A DNA stretch of 48,583 nt from Candidatus Saccharibacteria bacterium UBA5145 (GCA_002413865.1 DHXX01000012.1:176170-224752); one strand, 5' to 3'; counted from the first letter of the stretch, positions 31,284-40,540 are shown. Numbers and translations: made by a program. The notes: generated from the letters alone by a model not told the origin.

Positions 31284-32561
31284 ATGACTGATACGATTGT
31301 AGCCCAAATGATTGCCGACGAAGAGCAGCGCCAACGCGAAGGACTCGAGCTGATTCCTAGTGAAAACTATGTCAGTCGCGATGTGCTGAACGCCATGGGC
31401 AGCGTGTTTACGAACAAATACTCAGAAGGCTATCCCGGTCGCCGCTATTATGGCGGCCAAGAAAACACCGATAAAATCGAACAATTGGCGATTGATCGCG
31501 CTAAGCAACTTTTTAAGGCCGACCACGCTAATGTCCAGCCCCACAGCGGTGCCCCGGCCAACGAAGCCGTCTATACCGCGTGGCTCGAACCCGGCGATAC
31601 GGTCCTGGCCATGGACCTCGGCCACGGCGGCCACTTAACGCACGGCGCGCCTGTGACACGGTCGGCAAAACTCTACAACTTCATTCGCTACAAGATGAAA
31701 GACATCACGACCGGCGAGATCGACTACGAAGAACTGGCCGAACTGGCCCGTGCTTACAAGCCAAAAATTATTTTGGCTGGCTTTAGCGCCTACCCGCGCG
31801 AACTCGACTACGCTAAATTTGCCGCGATTGGCAATGAAGTCGGTGCTCTTTTGATGGCCGATATGGCGCACATTGCCGGCTTGATTGTCGGTGGCGTTGC
31901 CAAAAACCCCTTTGATTACGGTTTTCATGTCATCACTTCAACCACCCACAAAACCCTGCGCGGTCCGCGGGGCGGCTTGATTCTTTCCAAGGGCACCGTT
32001 GGCAATCCGCTGAAAGCTCCCGAGAAAACATTGCAAAACATCCCGACTCTGATTGATCGGGCGGTCTTCCCGGGCATGCAGGGCGGCCCCCACGAACACA
32101 TTATCGCCGCCAAAGCGGTCGCTTTTGGCGAAGCGCTGCAACCCGAGTTCAAACAGTACGCGCGACAGATAGTCAAAAATGCCGCTGTTCTGGCCGATGA
32201 AATGATGGCCCGCGGCTTCTCATTGATAACCGGCGGCACTAGCAATCACCTAATTCTAGCCGATGTTTTCGCCAGCTTTGGGATCGACGGTAAGGTTGTC
32301 GAAGAGACGCTTGATAAAATTGGCCTCACCTTGAATAAGAACGCTATCCCCAACGACACCCTGCCGCCCTATAAGCCGAGTGGTATCCGCTTGGGTACGC
32401 CGGCGCTGACCACGCGCGGACTCCGTGAAGAGCACATGGCCCAACTGGCCGACTGGATGAAACAGGCTATCGATGCTCGCGATGACGCCGCGAAACTCGC
32501 CAGCTTGCGCGTCGAAGTCAAAGCCTTTGCCCTGCAGTTCCCGCTACCCAGCGATAAATAG
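31284..32561 (+). CDS. glyA: Serine hydroxymethyltransferase
   Basis: A 425-residue PLP enzyme that interconverts serine and glycine and charges tetrahydrofolate with a one-carbon unit. Clear blocks: LIPSENYVSRDVL, SEGYPGRRYYGG, NVQPHSGAPANEAVY, DMAHIAGLIV and the PLP-lysine segment STTHKTLRGPRGG. Full length. GAGAGGA lies near the start, and the leader runs from a TATAAT at 31215-31220. The usual THSGSQAN block reads PHSGAPAN, a mild change. Confidence 0.97.
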   Translation: MTDTIVAQMIADEEQRQREGLELIPSENYVSRDVLNAMGSVFTNKYSEGYPGRRYYGGQENTDKIEQLAIDRAKQLFKADHANVQPHSGAPANEAVYTAWLEPGDTVLAMDLGHGGHLTHGAPVTRSAKLYNFIRYKMKDITTGEIDYEELAELARAYKPKIILAGFSAYPRELDYAKFAAIGNEVGALLMADMAHIAGLIVGGVAKNPFDYGFHVITSTTHKTLRGPRGGLILSKGTVGNPLKAPEKTLQNIPTLIDRAVFPGMQGGPHEHIIAAKAVAFGEALQPEFKQYARQIVKNAAVLADEMMARGFSLITGGTSNHLILADVFASFGIDGKVVEETLDKIGLTLNKNAIPNDTLPPYKPSGIRLGTPALTTRGLREEHMAQLADWMKQAIDARDDAAKLASLRVEVKAFALQFPLPSDK

Positions 32562-32583
32562 TACGGCCCTTGTCAGCCTAAAC

Positions 32584-32784
32584 GGGATCCTGAAATAAAT
32601 TCAGGATGACGGTGGTCGTTGTTGCCCCGTTGTCATCCCAGCGCAGGCTGGGACCCAATCAGAAATAATTCAATTATCGATTGGATCCCAAATCAAGTTT
32701 GGGATGACGGTGGGCAAGTTTGGGATGACGGTATGGAAAGAGGGTAGTAGTTTTCGCATGGATCCCGGAACGAGCCCGGCGTGA
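32584..32784. repeat. Cluster of REP-like hairpins (family A)
   Basis: Four copies with different stems between constant ends: CCTGAA/TTCAGG type (32584-32610), CCCAGC/GCTGGG type (32632-32656), CCCAAA/TTTGGG type (32683-32708, with a half copy near 32716-32730) and CCCGG/CCGGC type (32760-32784). They fill the space between the convergent glyA and murB genes. Confidence 0.88.
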
Positions 32785-32821
32785 CAATTGAGAGTTTAGA
32801 ATGAAAGGGGAATAATAAACT

Positions 32822-33859
32822 TTATTTTAGGGGGAGGAGTTCGGGTTCTTGCTCGAGTGTAAGGTTGAATTTGGCTTGGACGGCAGTCACGATTTTTTGC
32901 TTAAAAGCTAGGAGACTGGCGGTGCTGTTGGCGTGTTCGTTGACTAAAACCAAGGGCTGCGCCGGCCAAGTGCCCATGCCGGTTTCGGCGTCGTGATAAT
33001 CTTTAAAGCCAGCTTGCTCGATCAACCAAGCCGCTGCCAGTTTCACGCTACCATCATCATTTGACCAGTGGGGAATTAGCGTGTCGTGGTCGGCTTGCAA
33101 TTGGGCGAGTTGGCCGCCACTGATAACGGGATTGGCAAAAAAGGAACCGGTATTGTTAACCACACTCGGATCGGGTAATTTAGCTGAGCGAATTGCCACA
33201 ACGGCTTCGCGGACAGTAGCCGACGACGGGGCGTTAATGCCGTGCTGCGAGAGATATTCGCTGACGGCAGGGTAGAAGGGCGGCGTTGGACTAAGGGCAC
33301 TGAGGTGCAGGCTGAGACCGCTGATGTAAAAGCGGCCGCGATCGGTGGTTTTGAAACGGCTGGTGCGATAGCCAAAGCCACAATCGCTGGCTGGTAAGGT
33401 GACGAAGTCACCGACCTGGGTATCAAAAGCCTCGACCGTAACGAGGGTTTGCGAGATGTCTTGACCGTAGGCACCGACATTTTGAATCGGCGTCGCTCCG
33501 GCCGTACCGGGAATCAGGCTGAGCGCTTCGATGCCGGATAGGCCGGCTTGGACGCTACGCGCTACTACGCTGTCCCATGGCTCCCCGGCACCAATTGTCA
33601 GATAGGTGTTGGTCTCGTCTTCTTTGAATAATTCAAATCTCAGAATTTTATTGACGATCACCAGCCCGGCAAAACCTTCGTCACGCCAAATAATGTTACT
33701 GCCCGTCCCAATCATGATGACCGGCAGGGTCCGCTGTTGGGCCCACGTCAGCGCTTCCAGGATTTCCATGCGAGTCGTCACTTCACAGAGGTAGGCAGCG
33801 CTGCCACCGAGGTGCATGGTCGAGTAATTGGTCAGTGGCACGTTTTCTGAAATCGTCAT
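32822..33859 (-). CDS. murB: UDP-N-acetylenolpyruvoylglucosamine reductase MurB (type I)
   Basis: A 345-residue FAD enzyme that reduces the MurA product to UDP-MurNAc. The FAD domain shows MIGTGSNIIWRDEGFAGLVI and LIPGTAGATPIQNVGAYGQ; substrate and catalytic parts show FGYRTSRFK, NTGSFFANP with the catalytic Ser, and EPELL near the end. The YR insertion and length make it the E. coli-like type I rather than the shorter type II. ATG at 33859 lies 8 nt after a perfect TATAAT and gives MTISENVPL. murA lies 1.8 kb away. Confidence 0.96.
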   Translation of the reverse strand: MTISENVPLTNYSTMHLGGSAAYLCEVTTRMEILEALTWAQQRTLPVIMIGTGSNIIWRDEGFAGLVIVNKILRFELFKEDETNTYLTIGAGEPWDSVVARSVQAGLSGIEALSLIPGTAGATPIQNVGAYGQDISQTLVTVEAFDTQVGDFVTLPASDCGFGYRTSRFKTTDRGRFYISGLSLHLSALSPTPPFYPAVSEYLSQHGINAPSSATVREAVVAIRSAKLPDPSVVNNTGSFFANPVISGGQLAQLQADHDTLIPHWSNDDGSVKLAAAWLIEQAGFKDYHDAETGMGTWPAQPLVLVNEHANSTASLLAFKQKIVTAVQAKFNLTLEQEPELLPLK

Positions 33860-33884
33860 TAACAATTATTATACAATGAGCTTC

Positions 33885-33985
33885 GCAGTAACTAGTAACT
33901 AGGAAGTAGAAAATAAGAGTGAGCTGCCGTAGCTCAAACTAATTCCTATTTACTATTTACTAATTACTAATTCCGATTAACGGAG
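33885..33985. repeat. Microrepeat hairpin (family B), copy 3
   Basis: AACTAGGAAGTAG units face TACTATTTACTAATTAC units around TGAGCTGCCGTAGCTCA. Confidence 0.75.
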
Positions 33986-34030
33986 CCGCGGCTCACTTTC
34001 AACTTTGTAGGATTCGGCTCACGCTTGTGC

Positions 34031-34060
34031 TTGCACCCAAAGCGGGCCACGCGTTACTAT
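34031..34060 (+). promoter_or_regulatory. Promoter of the HTH-DUF3467 gene
   Basis: TTGCAC (34031-34036), 18-nt spacer, TACTAT (34055-34060), only 7 nt from the start codon. Confidence 0.65.
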
Positions 34061-34067
34061 GGAGTGT

Positions 34068-34640
34068 ATGAGTGAGCAACCCGCCCCCACACCATTTAAA
34101 ACGCTTGGATCACACCTGAAGTACCTCCGTGAGCAGTCGGCTGAAAGCCTAGCCGAAGTCTCGGGCGCGGTTGAAATCGATCAAGAACTGCTCGAGCAAA
34201 TCGAAGCTGGCTTCCAGCGGCCCGTCGAAGACATATTGCTGCTTTTGATCAGCCATTTCAGCATGCCTGACCATGAAGCCGTTCAACTCTGGGAACTGGC
34301 CGGCTATAGCGGCGACTTACCCGATCAAATTCGTCCCACCGATGACATGCACCACATCGGCAAAAACACCGTCATGTTACTGGCGATCGACATGCGCACC
34401 GTTTACACCGACGGTGTCGACATCGCGAGCAACCAAGCCGGGTTGACGGTGAGCTTTACGCAGACTGCCGCCCAGAATAAGTCGACCCCCGTGGCTCGCC
34501 TTGGTATGAGCTATGAACAAGCCGAGCGAGTCATGATAGAGTTGCAACAAGCTTTGCTACGGGCCAAGTACTTGCGGGGCCCCAAGCGACTACCGCCGAC
34601 CAGTGACTGGGCGCAACCCAGTGATATCAACAACCTCTAG
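34068..34640 (+). CDS. XRE HTH protein with C-terminal DUF3467 domain
   Basis: Residues ~10-75 form a Cro/XRE-like helix-turn-helix (LGSHLKYLREQSAESLAEVS). The C-terminal half (VYTDGVDIASNQAGLTVSFTQ, then VARLGMSYEQAERVMIELQQ) matches DUF3467, a small beta domain of unknown role, usually found alone. The 190-residue protein is soluble. The start at 34068 is 7 nt after TACTAT; an ATG three codons upstream at 34059 would start inside the promoter. Probably a regulator; target unknown. Confidence 0.85.
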   Translation: MSEQPAPTPFKTLGSHLKYLREQSAESLAEVSGAVEIDQELLEQIEAGFQRPVEDILLLLISHFSMPDHEAVQLWELAGYSGDLPDQIRPTDDMHHIGKNTVMLLAIDMRTVYTDGVDIASNQAGLTVSFTQTAAQNKSTPVARLGMSYEQAERVMIELQQALLRAKYLRGPKRLPPTSDWAQPSDINNL

Positions 34641-34693
34641 TAGTGCCCGGCGCGCGCTTTCGAGCTTAAGCGGCAACAAGCTATACTAGCTGT

Positions 34694-35272
34694 ATGACAG
34701 GGCGCACTCACGATCTAGCCGCCATTACCGCCCTCGCGGCGGTTGTTCTGTTTGAGCCTCTGCGGACGGTGTCTCTGGGCACGGCCCTCGCGGCGGTATT
34801 GGCCAATCAGGTGGGTGGAATCGCGCCGGACATCGATCAACCGACGGCACCATTTTGGCGTAATTTACCGATCGGCGGTTTTTTTGGCCGGATATTTGAT
34901 AGGGTGCTTGGTGGCCATCGTTTTTTGACTCACTCTTTACTCGGGGTAGCGTTGTTTGGCGTGTTCGTCCACTTTGGACTGCAGTTTTTACACCCTTTGC
35001 TCGGCGGCATCGACATCGGCTTGGTCTGGTGGGCATTCATGATCGGCCTTATCTCGCATTTGATTATGGATAGCTTCACCAAGGAGGGCGTGCCGTGGCT
35101 GTTGCCGCTACCGATTAAGTTCGGTCTGCCACCGCTCAAATCACTGCGCCTTACTACCGGCAAAAAAGTCGAATCATTACTGGTTTTTCCAGGCCTCGTG
35201 GGGTTAGCCGTTTGGTTATGTGCGAGTCATTATCAAAGGCTGCTGATTATTCTGCATAATCATATTAGCTAA
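34694..35272 (+). CDS. YdjM/DUF457-like membrane-bound metal-dependent hydrolase
   Basis: Several membrane helices carry the conserved metal-binding pattern of this family: PDIDQP near residue 46, GGHRFLTHSLLG near 74-85 and ISHLIMDSFTKEGVPWLLP near 120-138. E. coli YdjM is an SOS-regulated inner-membrane member whose reaction is unproven. TATACT ends 6 nt before the ATG: leaderless. Confidence 0.9.
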   Translation: MTGRTHDLAAITALAAVVLFEPLRTVSLGTALAAVLANQVGGIAPDIDQPTAPFWRNLPIGGFFGRIFDRVLGGHRFLTHSLLGVALFGVFVHFGLQFLHPLLGGIDIGLVWWAFMIGLISHLIMDSFTKEGVPWLLPLPIKFGLPPLKSLRLTTGKKVESLLVFPGLVGLAVWLCASHYQRLLIILHNHIS

Positions 35273-35385
35273 CTCGTCAAACTGTGATCAATAACACTAC
35301 AGTATTGTAAGAATTTTTACACTACTAAACTTTCTAACCGCCTATGCTTGTAAGTACATTCGCATAAAACACAAAGGGGAACACC

Positions 35386-35469
35386 ATGTCAATTGAACAA
35401 ATGTTTGGCCGCCTGAACGCAATGGCTATCAAAACGGCGCCTAGCGCGTCACCACGACCCAAAAAATAA
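35386..35469 (+). CDS. Possible 27-aa peptide
   Basis: ATG at 35386 with AAAGGGG 6-7 nt upstream opens a 27-codon ORF (starts MSIEQMFGRL, ends SPRPKK). Basic C-terminus, no membrane segment. A TATGCT hexamer is about 40 nt upstream. Its good ribosome site is the only support, and no family is known. Confidence 0.45.
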   Translation: MSIEQMFGRLNAMAIKTAPSASPRPKK

Positions 35470-35566
35470 CCTTTTGAAACCGGCTGCCAGACCGGTGCTA
35501 AATATCTCACAGTGGATGGCTCTCCGAGGCGCTATAGTAACGGGTGTTAGTTAGGAGACACAAATT

Positions 35567-35677
35567 ATGGCGCATCGTAATTGGGAAAAAGTAGCCGATC
35601 AACAATTCAAACGAATGGACGAAGCCAGCCAAAAGGCGTGGGGCGACTTACGTGCGAGAATTGCCCGCCGCGGTTAA
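35567..35677 (+). CDS. Possible 36-aa basic peptide
   Basis: ATG at 35567 follows TAGGAGA (~10 nt) and a TATAGT -10 at 35533-35538, and the ORF is closed by a clear terminator, so this is a complete miniature transcription unit. The peptide is charged and helical (NWEKVADQQFKRMDEASQKA) and ends ARIARRG. No family recognised. Confidence 0.6.
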   Translation: MAHRNWEKVADQQFKRMDEASQKAWGDLRARIARRG

Positions 35678-35702
35678 TAGTCGACTTATAATTCATCTAA
35701 TA

Positions 35703-35729
35703 GTAAGAGCCGCCCCGAGCGGCTCTTAA
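35703..35729 (+). terminator. Terminator of the 36-aa gene
   Basis: AAGAGCCGC and GCGGCTCTT pair perfectly around CCCGA; a short T stretch follows. Confidence 0.8.
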
Positions 35730-35737
35730 GTTTGAAA

Positions 35738-35816
35738 GTGAAAAGTTATAAAGTTGAAAGTCAGCTCGGGCGCCCGCTAACTTTATAACTTTTCACTTTC
35801 AACTTTATAACTCTGA
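35738..35816. repeat. Microrepeat hairpin (family B), AAAGTTGAAAGT type, copy 1
   Basis: GTGAAAAGTTATAAAGTTG faces CTTTATAACTTTTCAC around GCTCGGGCGCCCGC, with extra CTTTCAACTTTATAAC units. Similar to the hairpin at 43918-43998. Confidence 0.8.
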
Positions 35817-35870
35817 AGGCCGCTGCCAAGACTCCCCATAACAGAGGAGAGTCAGGTAGCTTTTAAGTTT

Positions 35871-36278
35871 TTAGGCGCGAGTTTTGTTGATCGTCACCAA
35901 GCGGGCCAGCCCAAAGGCCACGATAGCGTAAACGGCCGCCGCAACCAGAGTAAAGGTTTCAAACCTAGAAACGCCATAACGTAAATTGTAGCCGAACAAA
36001 CTAAAGAAGGGTGCTACAAATGGGTGACTGACGCTGTATATAAAATTAGCAAAGCCATTGTTGGGGTTGGCGCCCAGTAGTGCCAGAACGAAACGAAAGG
36101 CTAACAAGGCCAAGAGCACACCCGCGATATACCAAATAATCCGGGCCACTAGGCCTTGACCGCTAGCGCTCGTTTCACCAGCAGCTGTGTATGTGTCTGG
36201 CGTCTCGACGACACGGGTGTTTTGGGTGCTGTCGTCAGTTCTATCAGTTCGGCGGACTTGTTGAATTTGTTCGGCCAT
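35871..36278 (-). CDS. YggT-family membrane protein
   Basis: A ~40-residue polar N-terminus precedes two helix pairs: IIWYIAGVLLALLAFRFVLA followed by LLGANPNNGFANFIYSVSHP, and a C-terminal helix (LVAAAVYAIVAFGLARL). The FRFVLALLGANPNNGFANFI-VSHPFVAPF pattern is the YggT signature. Function is unsettled; links to osmotic tolerance and cell division have been reported for relatives. GAAGGAG lies 6 nt before the ATG. Confidence 0.88.
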   Translation of the reverse strand: MAEQIQQVRRTDRTDDSTQNTRVVETPDTYTAAGETSASGQGLVARIIWYIAGVLLALLAFRFVLALLGANPNNGFANFIYSVSHPFVAPFFSLFGYNLRYGVSRFETFTLVAAAVYAIVAFGLARLVTINKTRA

Positions 36279-36652
36279 GGTGTACTCCTTCTCTTTAATG
36301 CCAGTTACTAGGTTTAAGTAACTTAAGCTAATGCCGGTACTTATACACCTGCTTTTATGATTATCAAAGCGATAAACTTACATTGGATTTTAGGCATTGG
36401 CGCAAAAGTCCAAAATCATAAAGTGATGTGCCGCCCAGTTTAGGAGACAGAAATTAGGAAATAGGAATTAGGAATTAGATTGAGCCGCGGCGTGCCACCG
36501 CTATTTCCTACTTTCTAATTCCTATTTCCAAATTCCGGGCAGCTGGCTTTCATCTTTATAGCTCGCTAACTCAGGGCTAGTTACTGCCGTGAACTCGTCC
36601 AACTATCGCAATATTACCATCGCTGCTTATGCTATGATTACATGACTAAACG
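36279..36652. other. 374-bp divergent gap with microrepeat hairpin
   Basis: The main content is a family B hairpin at 36445-36537 (AGGAATTAGGAATTAG units facing TTTCTAATTCCTATTTCC around a GC-rich centre). A TATGAT at 36633-36638 is the probable cyo -10. Nothing else is evident. Confidence 0.65.
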
Positions 36653-37579
36653 ATGAGCAAAAAACTTAAATTAGTCGGCTTTTTGTTACTCTCTCTAGGG
36701 GTTGTGTTGTTGGTGGCCGGCTATCTCCACGGCCACAGCATCGCCGTCTTGAACCCCCAAGGTTTCATCGCCAATAAAGAGCGCGGTCTGATCGTCACCA
36801 TTACCTTATTAATGCTCATTGTCGTTATCCCGGTATTCGCGCTCACTTTTGCCATTGCCTGGAAGTATCGAGAGGGTAATACCGCCGCGCGATATTCTCC
36901 CGAGTGGGATCATAATCGTTGGGTCGAGGCCGTTTGGTGGGCGGTGCCACTGGTGTTGATAACCGTCATTTCGATGATATCTTGGAGCAGCAGCCACGAG
37001 CTCGACCCTTTCAGGCCACTCAGGAGCGCCAATCCGCCAATCACCATCCAAGTGGTGGCGCTGCAGTGGAAGTGGCTGTTTATTTACCCCGATCAAAATA
37101 TCGCGACCGTCAACTTTGTGCAGTTTCCCGCCAATACTCCCGTCGATTTTCAAATAACCTCCGATGCGCCGATGAATTCGTTTTGGATTCCCCAGCTCGG
37201 CGGCCAGATCTACGCCATGGCCGGCATGTCGACGCAGTTGCATTTGATGGCCGATGGCGCCGGCAGTTATCGTGGCTCATCGGCTAACTTGAGCGGCCAG
37301 GGCTTTGCCGACATGAAATTTATGGTCAAGGCTAGTTCGGCGACCGATTTTAATAGCTGGATACGCTCGGTCAAGCACTCCAACCACAACTTAACGATGG
37401 CCGGATACGACCAACTGGCCCAGCCGAGTTACAATAATCCACAAGCGATTTACTCGTCTAAACCGTTGAATTTGTATGGTACGATACTAACGAAATACCA
37501 GCCGACCACGTCTACCATGGGCCTTCAAAAAGCGCCTCAATCGGCCGTCTCGTCTAGCCAAAAAGGGAACATGAACTAG
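36653..37579 (+). CDS. cyoA: Cytochrome bo3 quinol oxidase subunit II
   Basis: Two N-terminal helices precede the periplasmic cupredoxin domain, as in E. coli CyoA. Diagnostic parts are EWDHNRWVEAVWWAVPLVLI, VALQWKWLFIYP, APMNSFWIPQLGGQIYAM and SGQGFADMKF. The CuA-binding Cys and His residues of cytochrome c oxidases are absent, which marks it as a quinol oxidase. There is no lipobox Cys after the first helix, unlike E. coli CyoA. First gene of cyoABCDE; cyoB starts 1 nt after its stop. Confidence 0.94.
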   Translation: MSKKLKLVGFLLLSLGVVLLVAGYLHGHSIAVLNPQGFIANKERGLIVTITLLMLIVVIPVFALTFAIAWKYREGNTAARYSPEWDHNRWVEAVWWAVPLVLITVISMISWSSSHELDPFRPLRSANPPITIQVVALQWKWLFIYPDQNIATVNFVQFPANTPVDFQITSDAPMNSFWIPQLGGQIYAMAGMSTQLHLMADGAGSYRGSSANLSGQGFADMKFMVKASSATDFNSWIRSVKHSNHNLTMAGYDQLAQPSYNNPQAIYSSKPLNLYGTILTKYQPTTSTMGLQKAPQSAVSSSQKGNMN

Positions 37580-37580
37580 T

Positions 37581-39548
37581 ATGTTGGGAAAATTAAATCT
37601 TCAAGCTCTGCAGCACGGCCCGATTGTGCTGGGCGCGCAAATATCGATCGTCCTAGCGGGCATTAGTGTTATCGCCCTCCTGACTTACTTTAAACGCTGG
37701 AAATGGCTGTGGAATGAATGGCTGACCTCGCTCGACCCCAAAAAGATCGGCGTCATGTACATTGCGATTGCCGTCCTGATGTTGCTGCGCGGCTTTGTCG
37801 ACGCCTTGATGATCCGAGCGCAACAGGCCACGTCGGTCGGTGCTTCGCACGGCTTTTTGACTTCGGATCACTTTCAGCAGATTTTCTCGGCGCACGGTAC
37901 GATTATGATTTTCTTTGTCGCTATGGGTTTGATGTTTGGCCTGATCAATTTGATCGTGCCGCTGCACATCGGGGCCCGTGATGTCGCTTTTCCTTTCCTG
38001 AACTCAATTAGTTTTTGGTTGTTTGCGGCCGGGATGGCGCTGATCAACCTATCACTCGTGCTCGGTGAATTTTCGGCCGCCGGCTGGTTGGCCTATCCGC
38101 CGCTGTCGGGCCTCGCCTATAGCCCCGGTGTTGGCGTAGATTATTGGATCTGGAGCCTGCAGATTGCGGGTGTCGGTAGTTTACTGTCGGGTATCAACTT
38201 CGTGGTGACAATTCTCAAAATGCGTTGTCCCGGTATGACCCTCATGAAGATGCCGATGTTCGTCTGGACTGTGCTGTGCAGCATGATCATGGTCATTTTC
38301 GCTTTTCCGATTTTGACGGCCACGCTGACGATGTTGGCCCTCGACCGTAGTTTGGGGATGCACTTCTTTACGTCGGATATGGGCGGTAACCCGATGATGT
38401 ACATCAACTTGATTTGGGCGTGGGGCCACCCCGAAGTCTATATTTTGGTTTTGCCGGCGTTCGGAGTTTACTCGGAAGTCGTGGCGACTTTCTCGCGCAA
38501 GCGCCTATTCGGTTATACCTCGATGGTTTGGGCGACGGCCTCGATTGCGCTGCTGTCTTTCATCGTCTGGCTACACCATTTCTTCACGATGGGCGCCGGT
38601 GCTAATGTCAACGCCTTCTTCGGTATCATGACGGGCGTGATCGCGATTCCGACAGGGGTCAAGATCTTCAACTGGCTGTTTACGATGTTCCGCGGGCGAA
38701 TTCTGTTTGCGACGCCGATGTTGTGGTTCTTGGGCTTCGTGGTCCTGTTTACGATTGGCGGCATGGCGGGCGTCCTGTTGTCGGTGCCGTCGATCGACTT
38801 CCAAGTCCACAATAGCCTCTTTTTGGTGGCTCATTTTCATATGATGATCGTCGGCGGCGTGGTGTTCGGCTACTTCGCCGGTATAACCTATTGGTTCCCC
38901 AAAATCTTTGGTTTTAAGCTCAATGAACGGCTTGGCCGCTATGCGTTTTGGTGCTGGAGCGTCGGCTTTACGCTCGCTTTTGTTCCGCTCTACATTCTGG
39001 GACTGATGGGTGCCACCAGGCGGCTCGATCACTACGACGCTTCGCTGGGCTGGCAAGGGCTCTTCGCTGTTGCAGGGGTCGGCGCCCTAATCGTTGGGGC
39101 GGGTATCGGCTTCCAGCTCTTACAATTCGTCGTCAGTTTTCTGCAACGTCAACAGAACATGGACACAACCGGTGACCCGTGGAACGGGCGGACTTTGGAA
39201 TGGTCAACCGCCTCGCCGGTACCGTTTTATAACTTTGCGATTACCCCGGAGGTCAGCGACCGCGATCCGTTCTGGGCCGCCAAGCAAGCCAATCAAAAGC
39301 CCGACCAACCACACTACACGGATATTCATATGCCAAAAAATACGCCGCTGGGTCTGTACATCGCCGGTTTTAGCTTCTTGTTTGGCTTTGCCGTCATTTG
39401 GCATATTCTGTGGCTCGCTCCCGTCGGTCTGTTGGGGGTCATCGCCTGTGTCATTATTCGCGTCTCCGACGACGACACCGGCTACTATTTGCCAGCCGTC
39501 GAAGTGGCCAAAATCGAAGCGACTTCCAAGCGGAGGCGCTACGCATGA
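37581..39548 (+). CDS. cyoB: Cytochrome bo3 quinol oxidase subunit I
   Basis: The 655-residue catalytic subunit, reducing O2 to water and pumping protons. Residues line up with E. coli CyoB at an offset of one: quinol-site R70, D74 and H97; low-spin heme ligands H105 and H420; heme-copper ligands H283, H332, H333 and H418; cross-linking Y287; E285, D134 and K361 of the proton paths. All key positions are kept, so the enzyme should be active. The subunit is close to the E. coli length (663). Its TGA overlaps the cyoC ATG. Confidence 0.97.
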   Translation: MLGKLNLQALQHGPIVLGAQISIVLAGISVIALLTYFKRWKWLWNEWLTSLDPKKIGVMYIAIAVLMLLRGFVDALMIRAQQATSVGASHGFLTSDHFQQIFSAHGTIMIFFVAMGLMFGLINLIVPLHIGARDVAFPFLNSISFWLFAAGMALINLSLVLGEFSAAGWLAYPPLSGLAYSPGVGVDYWIWSLQIAGVGSLLSGINFVVTILKMRCPGMTLMKMPMFVWTVLCSMIMVIFAFPILTATLTMLALDRSLGMHFFTSDMGGNPMMYINLIWAWGHPEVYILVLPAFGVYSEVVATFSRKRLFGYTSMVWATASIALLSFIVWLHHFFTMGAGANVNAFFGIMTGVIAIPTGVKIFNWLFTMFRGRILFATPMLWFLGFVVLFTIGGMAGVLLSVPSIDFQVHNSLFLVAHFHMMIVGGVVFGYFAGITYWFPKIFGFKLNERLGRYAFWCWSVGFTLAFVPLYILGLMGATRRLDHYDASLGWQGLFAVAGVGALIVGAGIGFQLLQFVVSFLQRQQNMDTTGDPWNGRTLEWSTASPVPFYNFAITPEVSDRDPFWAAKQANQKPDQPHYTDIHMPKNTPLGLYIAGFSFLFGFAVIWHILWLAPVGLLGVIACVIIRVSDDDTGYYLPAVEVAKIEATSKRRRYA

Positions 39549-40156
39549 CCGAACTCGTAGCCGTTTCGACCGTCCACCACGACGCCCACCACCAAGCCGC
39601 CCCGAAAGCCCTGTTTGGCTTCTGGGTATACCTCATGACCGACTGCGTGCTGTTTGCCACCTTGTTTGCGACTTATGCCGTGCTGCACAATAACGTCAAT
39701 GGCGGACCAGGCGGTCGGGAATTGTTCAGCATGCCGTTCGTTTTGACCGAAACGCTGATACTTTTGACGAGCAGTTTCACCACCGGCTTGGCGATGTTGG
39801 CGGCCCACCGTAACGCTAAAAAGCAGGTCTTGATCTGGTTTGGCGTCACCGCCTTGTTGGGGATAGCTTTTTTGACGCTTGAACTGACCGAGTTCCGTCA
39901 CTTGGTAGTCGAGGGCAATAGTTGGCGCCGGAGCGGTTTCCTGTCGGCCTTCTTTACGCTTGTCGGCACGCACGGTCTACACATTGCGACTGGTTTAGTC
40001 TGGATGGTTGTGGCCGGCGCCCAAGTGGCGCGCCAGGGAATTACGTCGGCGACACTGCGGCGTTTGAAGTTACTGAGTCTATTCTGGCACTTCCTCGATC
40101 TGGTTTGGATTTTCATATTTACGATTGTCTATTTGATGGGGACACTGCCGCTATGA
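39545..40156 (+). CDS. cyoC: Cytochrome bo3 quinol oxidase subunit III
   Basis: A 203-residue five-helix subunit: FGFWVYLMTDCVLFATLFAT, TETLILLTSSFTTGLAML, LELTEFRHLV, FFTLVGTHGLHIATGLVWM and FWHFLDLVWIFIFTIVYL. These match E. coli CyoC nearly throughout. The ATG is fixed by ATGA overlap with cyoB; its stop in turn overlaps cyoD. It supports subunit I stability. Confidence 0.96.
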   Translation: MTELVAVSTVHHDAHHQAAPKALFGFWVYLMTDCVLFATLFATYAVLHNNVNGGPGGRELFSMPFVLTETLILLTSSFTTGLAMLAAHRNAKKQVLIWFGVTALLGIAFLTLELTEFRHLVVEGNSWRRSGFLSAFFTLVGTHGLHIATGLVWMVVAGAQVARQGITSATLRRLKLLSLFWHFLDLVWIFIFTIVYLMGTLPL

Positions 40157-40533
40157 GCCACTTAGTTCGCGTCGTCGATACCCAGCACGAAGTCGGCCAG
40201 GGCACCCTGCTGTCCTATACCACCGGCTTTATTCTCTCGATTAGTTTGACTTTAGCGGCCTATTTTCTGGTGGTTAACCACGGGCTAGCGGGCGGGGCGT
40301 TGATATTAACCATCCTCGGACTGGCCGTCGTGCAATTAACTGTGCAACTTTTATTTTTCTTGCACCTCGGCCGGGAATCCAAACCGCGCTGGAACTTTTT
40401 AGTCTTCGGCATGATGGTGCTAATCGTCGTGATCGTCGCCGGTGGTTCATTGTGGATCATGAAAAACTTGAACTATCGCACGATGACGCCGGCCGAAACG
40501 AATACTTATCTGCGCGACCACGAAGGGCTGTAG
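40153..40533 (+). CDS. cyoD: Cytochrome bo3 quinol oxidase subunit IV
   Basis: A 126-residue three-helix protein (YTTGFILSISLTLAAYFLVV, LTILGLAVVQLTVQLLFFLH, FLVFGMMVLIVVIVAGGSLW) with the conserved FFLHL of the family. Start set by ATGA overlap with cyoC. It assists copper-site assembly in E. coli. Confidence 0.94.
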   Translation: MSHLVRVVDTQHEVGQGTLLSYTTGFILSISLTLAAYFLVVNHGLAGGALILTILGLAVVQLTVQLLFFLHLGRESKPRWNFLVFGMMVLIVVIVAGGSLWIMKNLNYRTMTPAETNTYLRDHEGL

Positions 40534-40540
40534 AAACGCT

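Noticed and set aside
39545..40156. UGA recoding to Gly as in Gracilibacteria
   Set aside because: TGA acts as stop in several ATGA overlaps (cyoB/cyoC, cyoC/cyoD, ABC pairs), and no conserved Gly is encoded by TGA.
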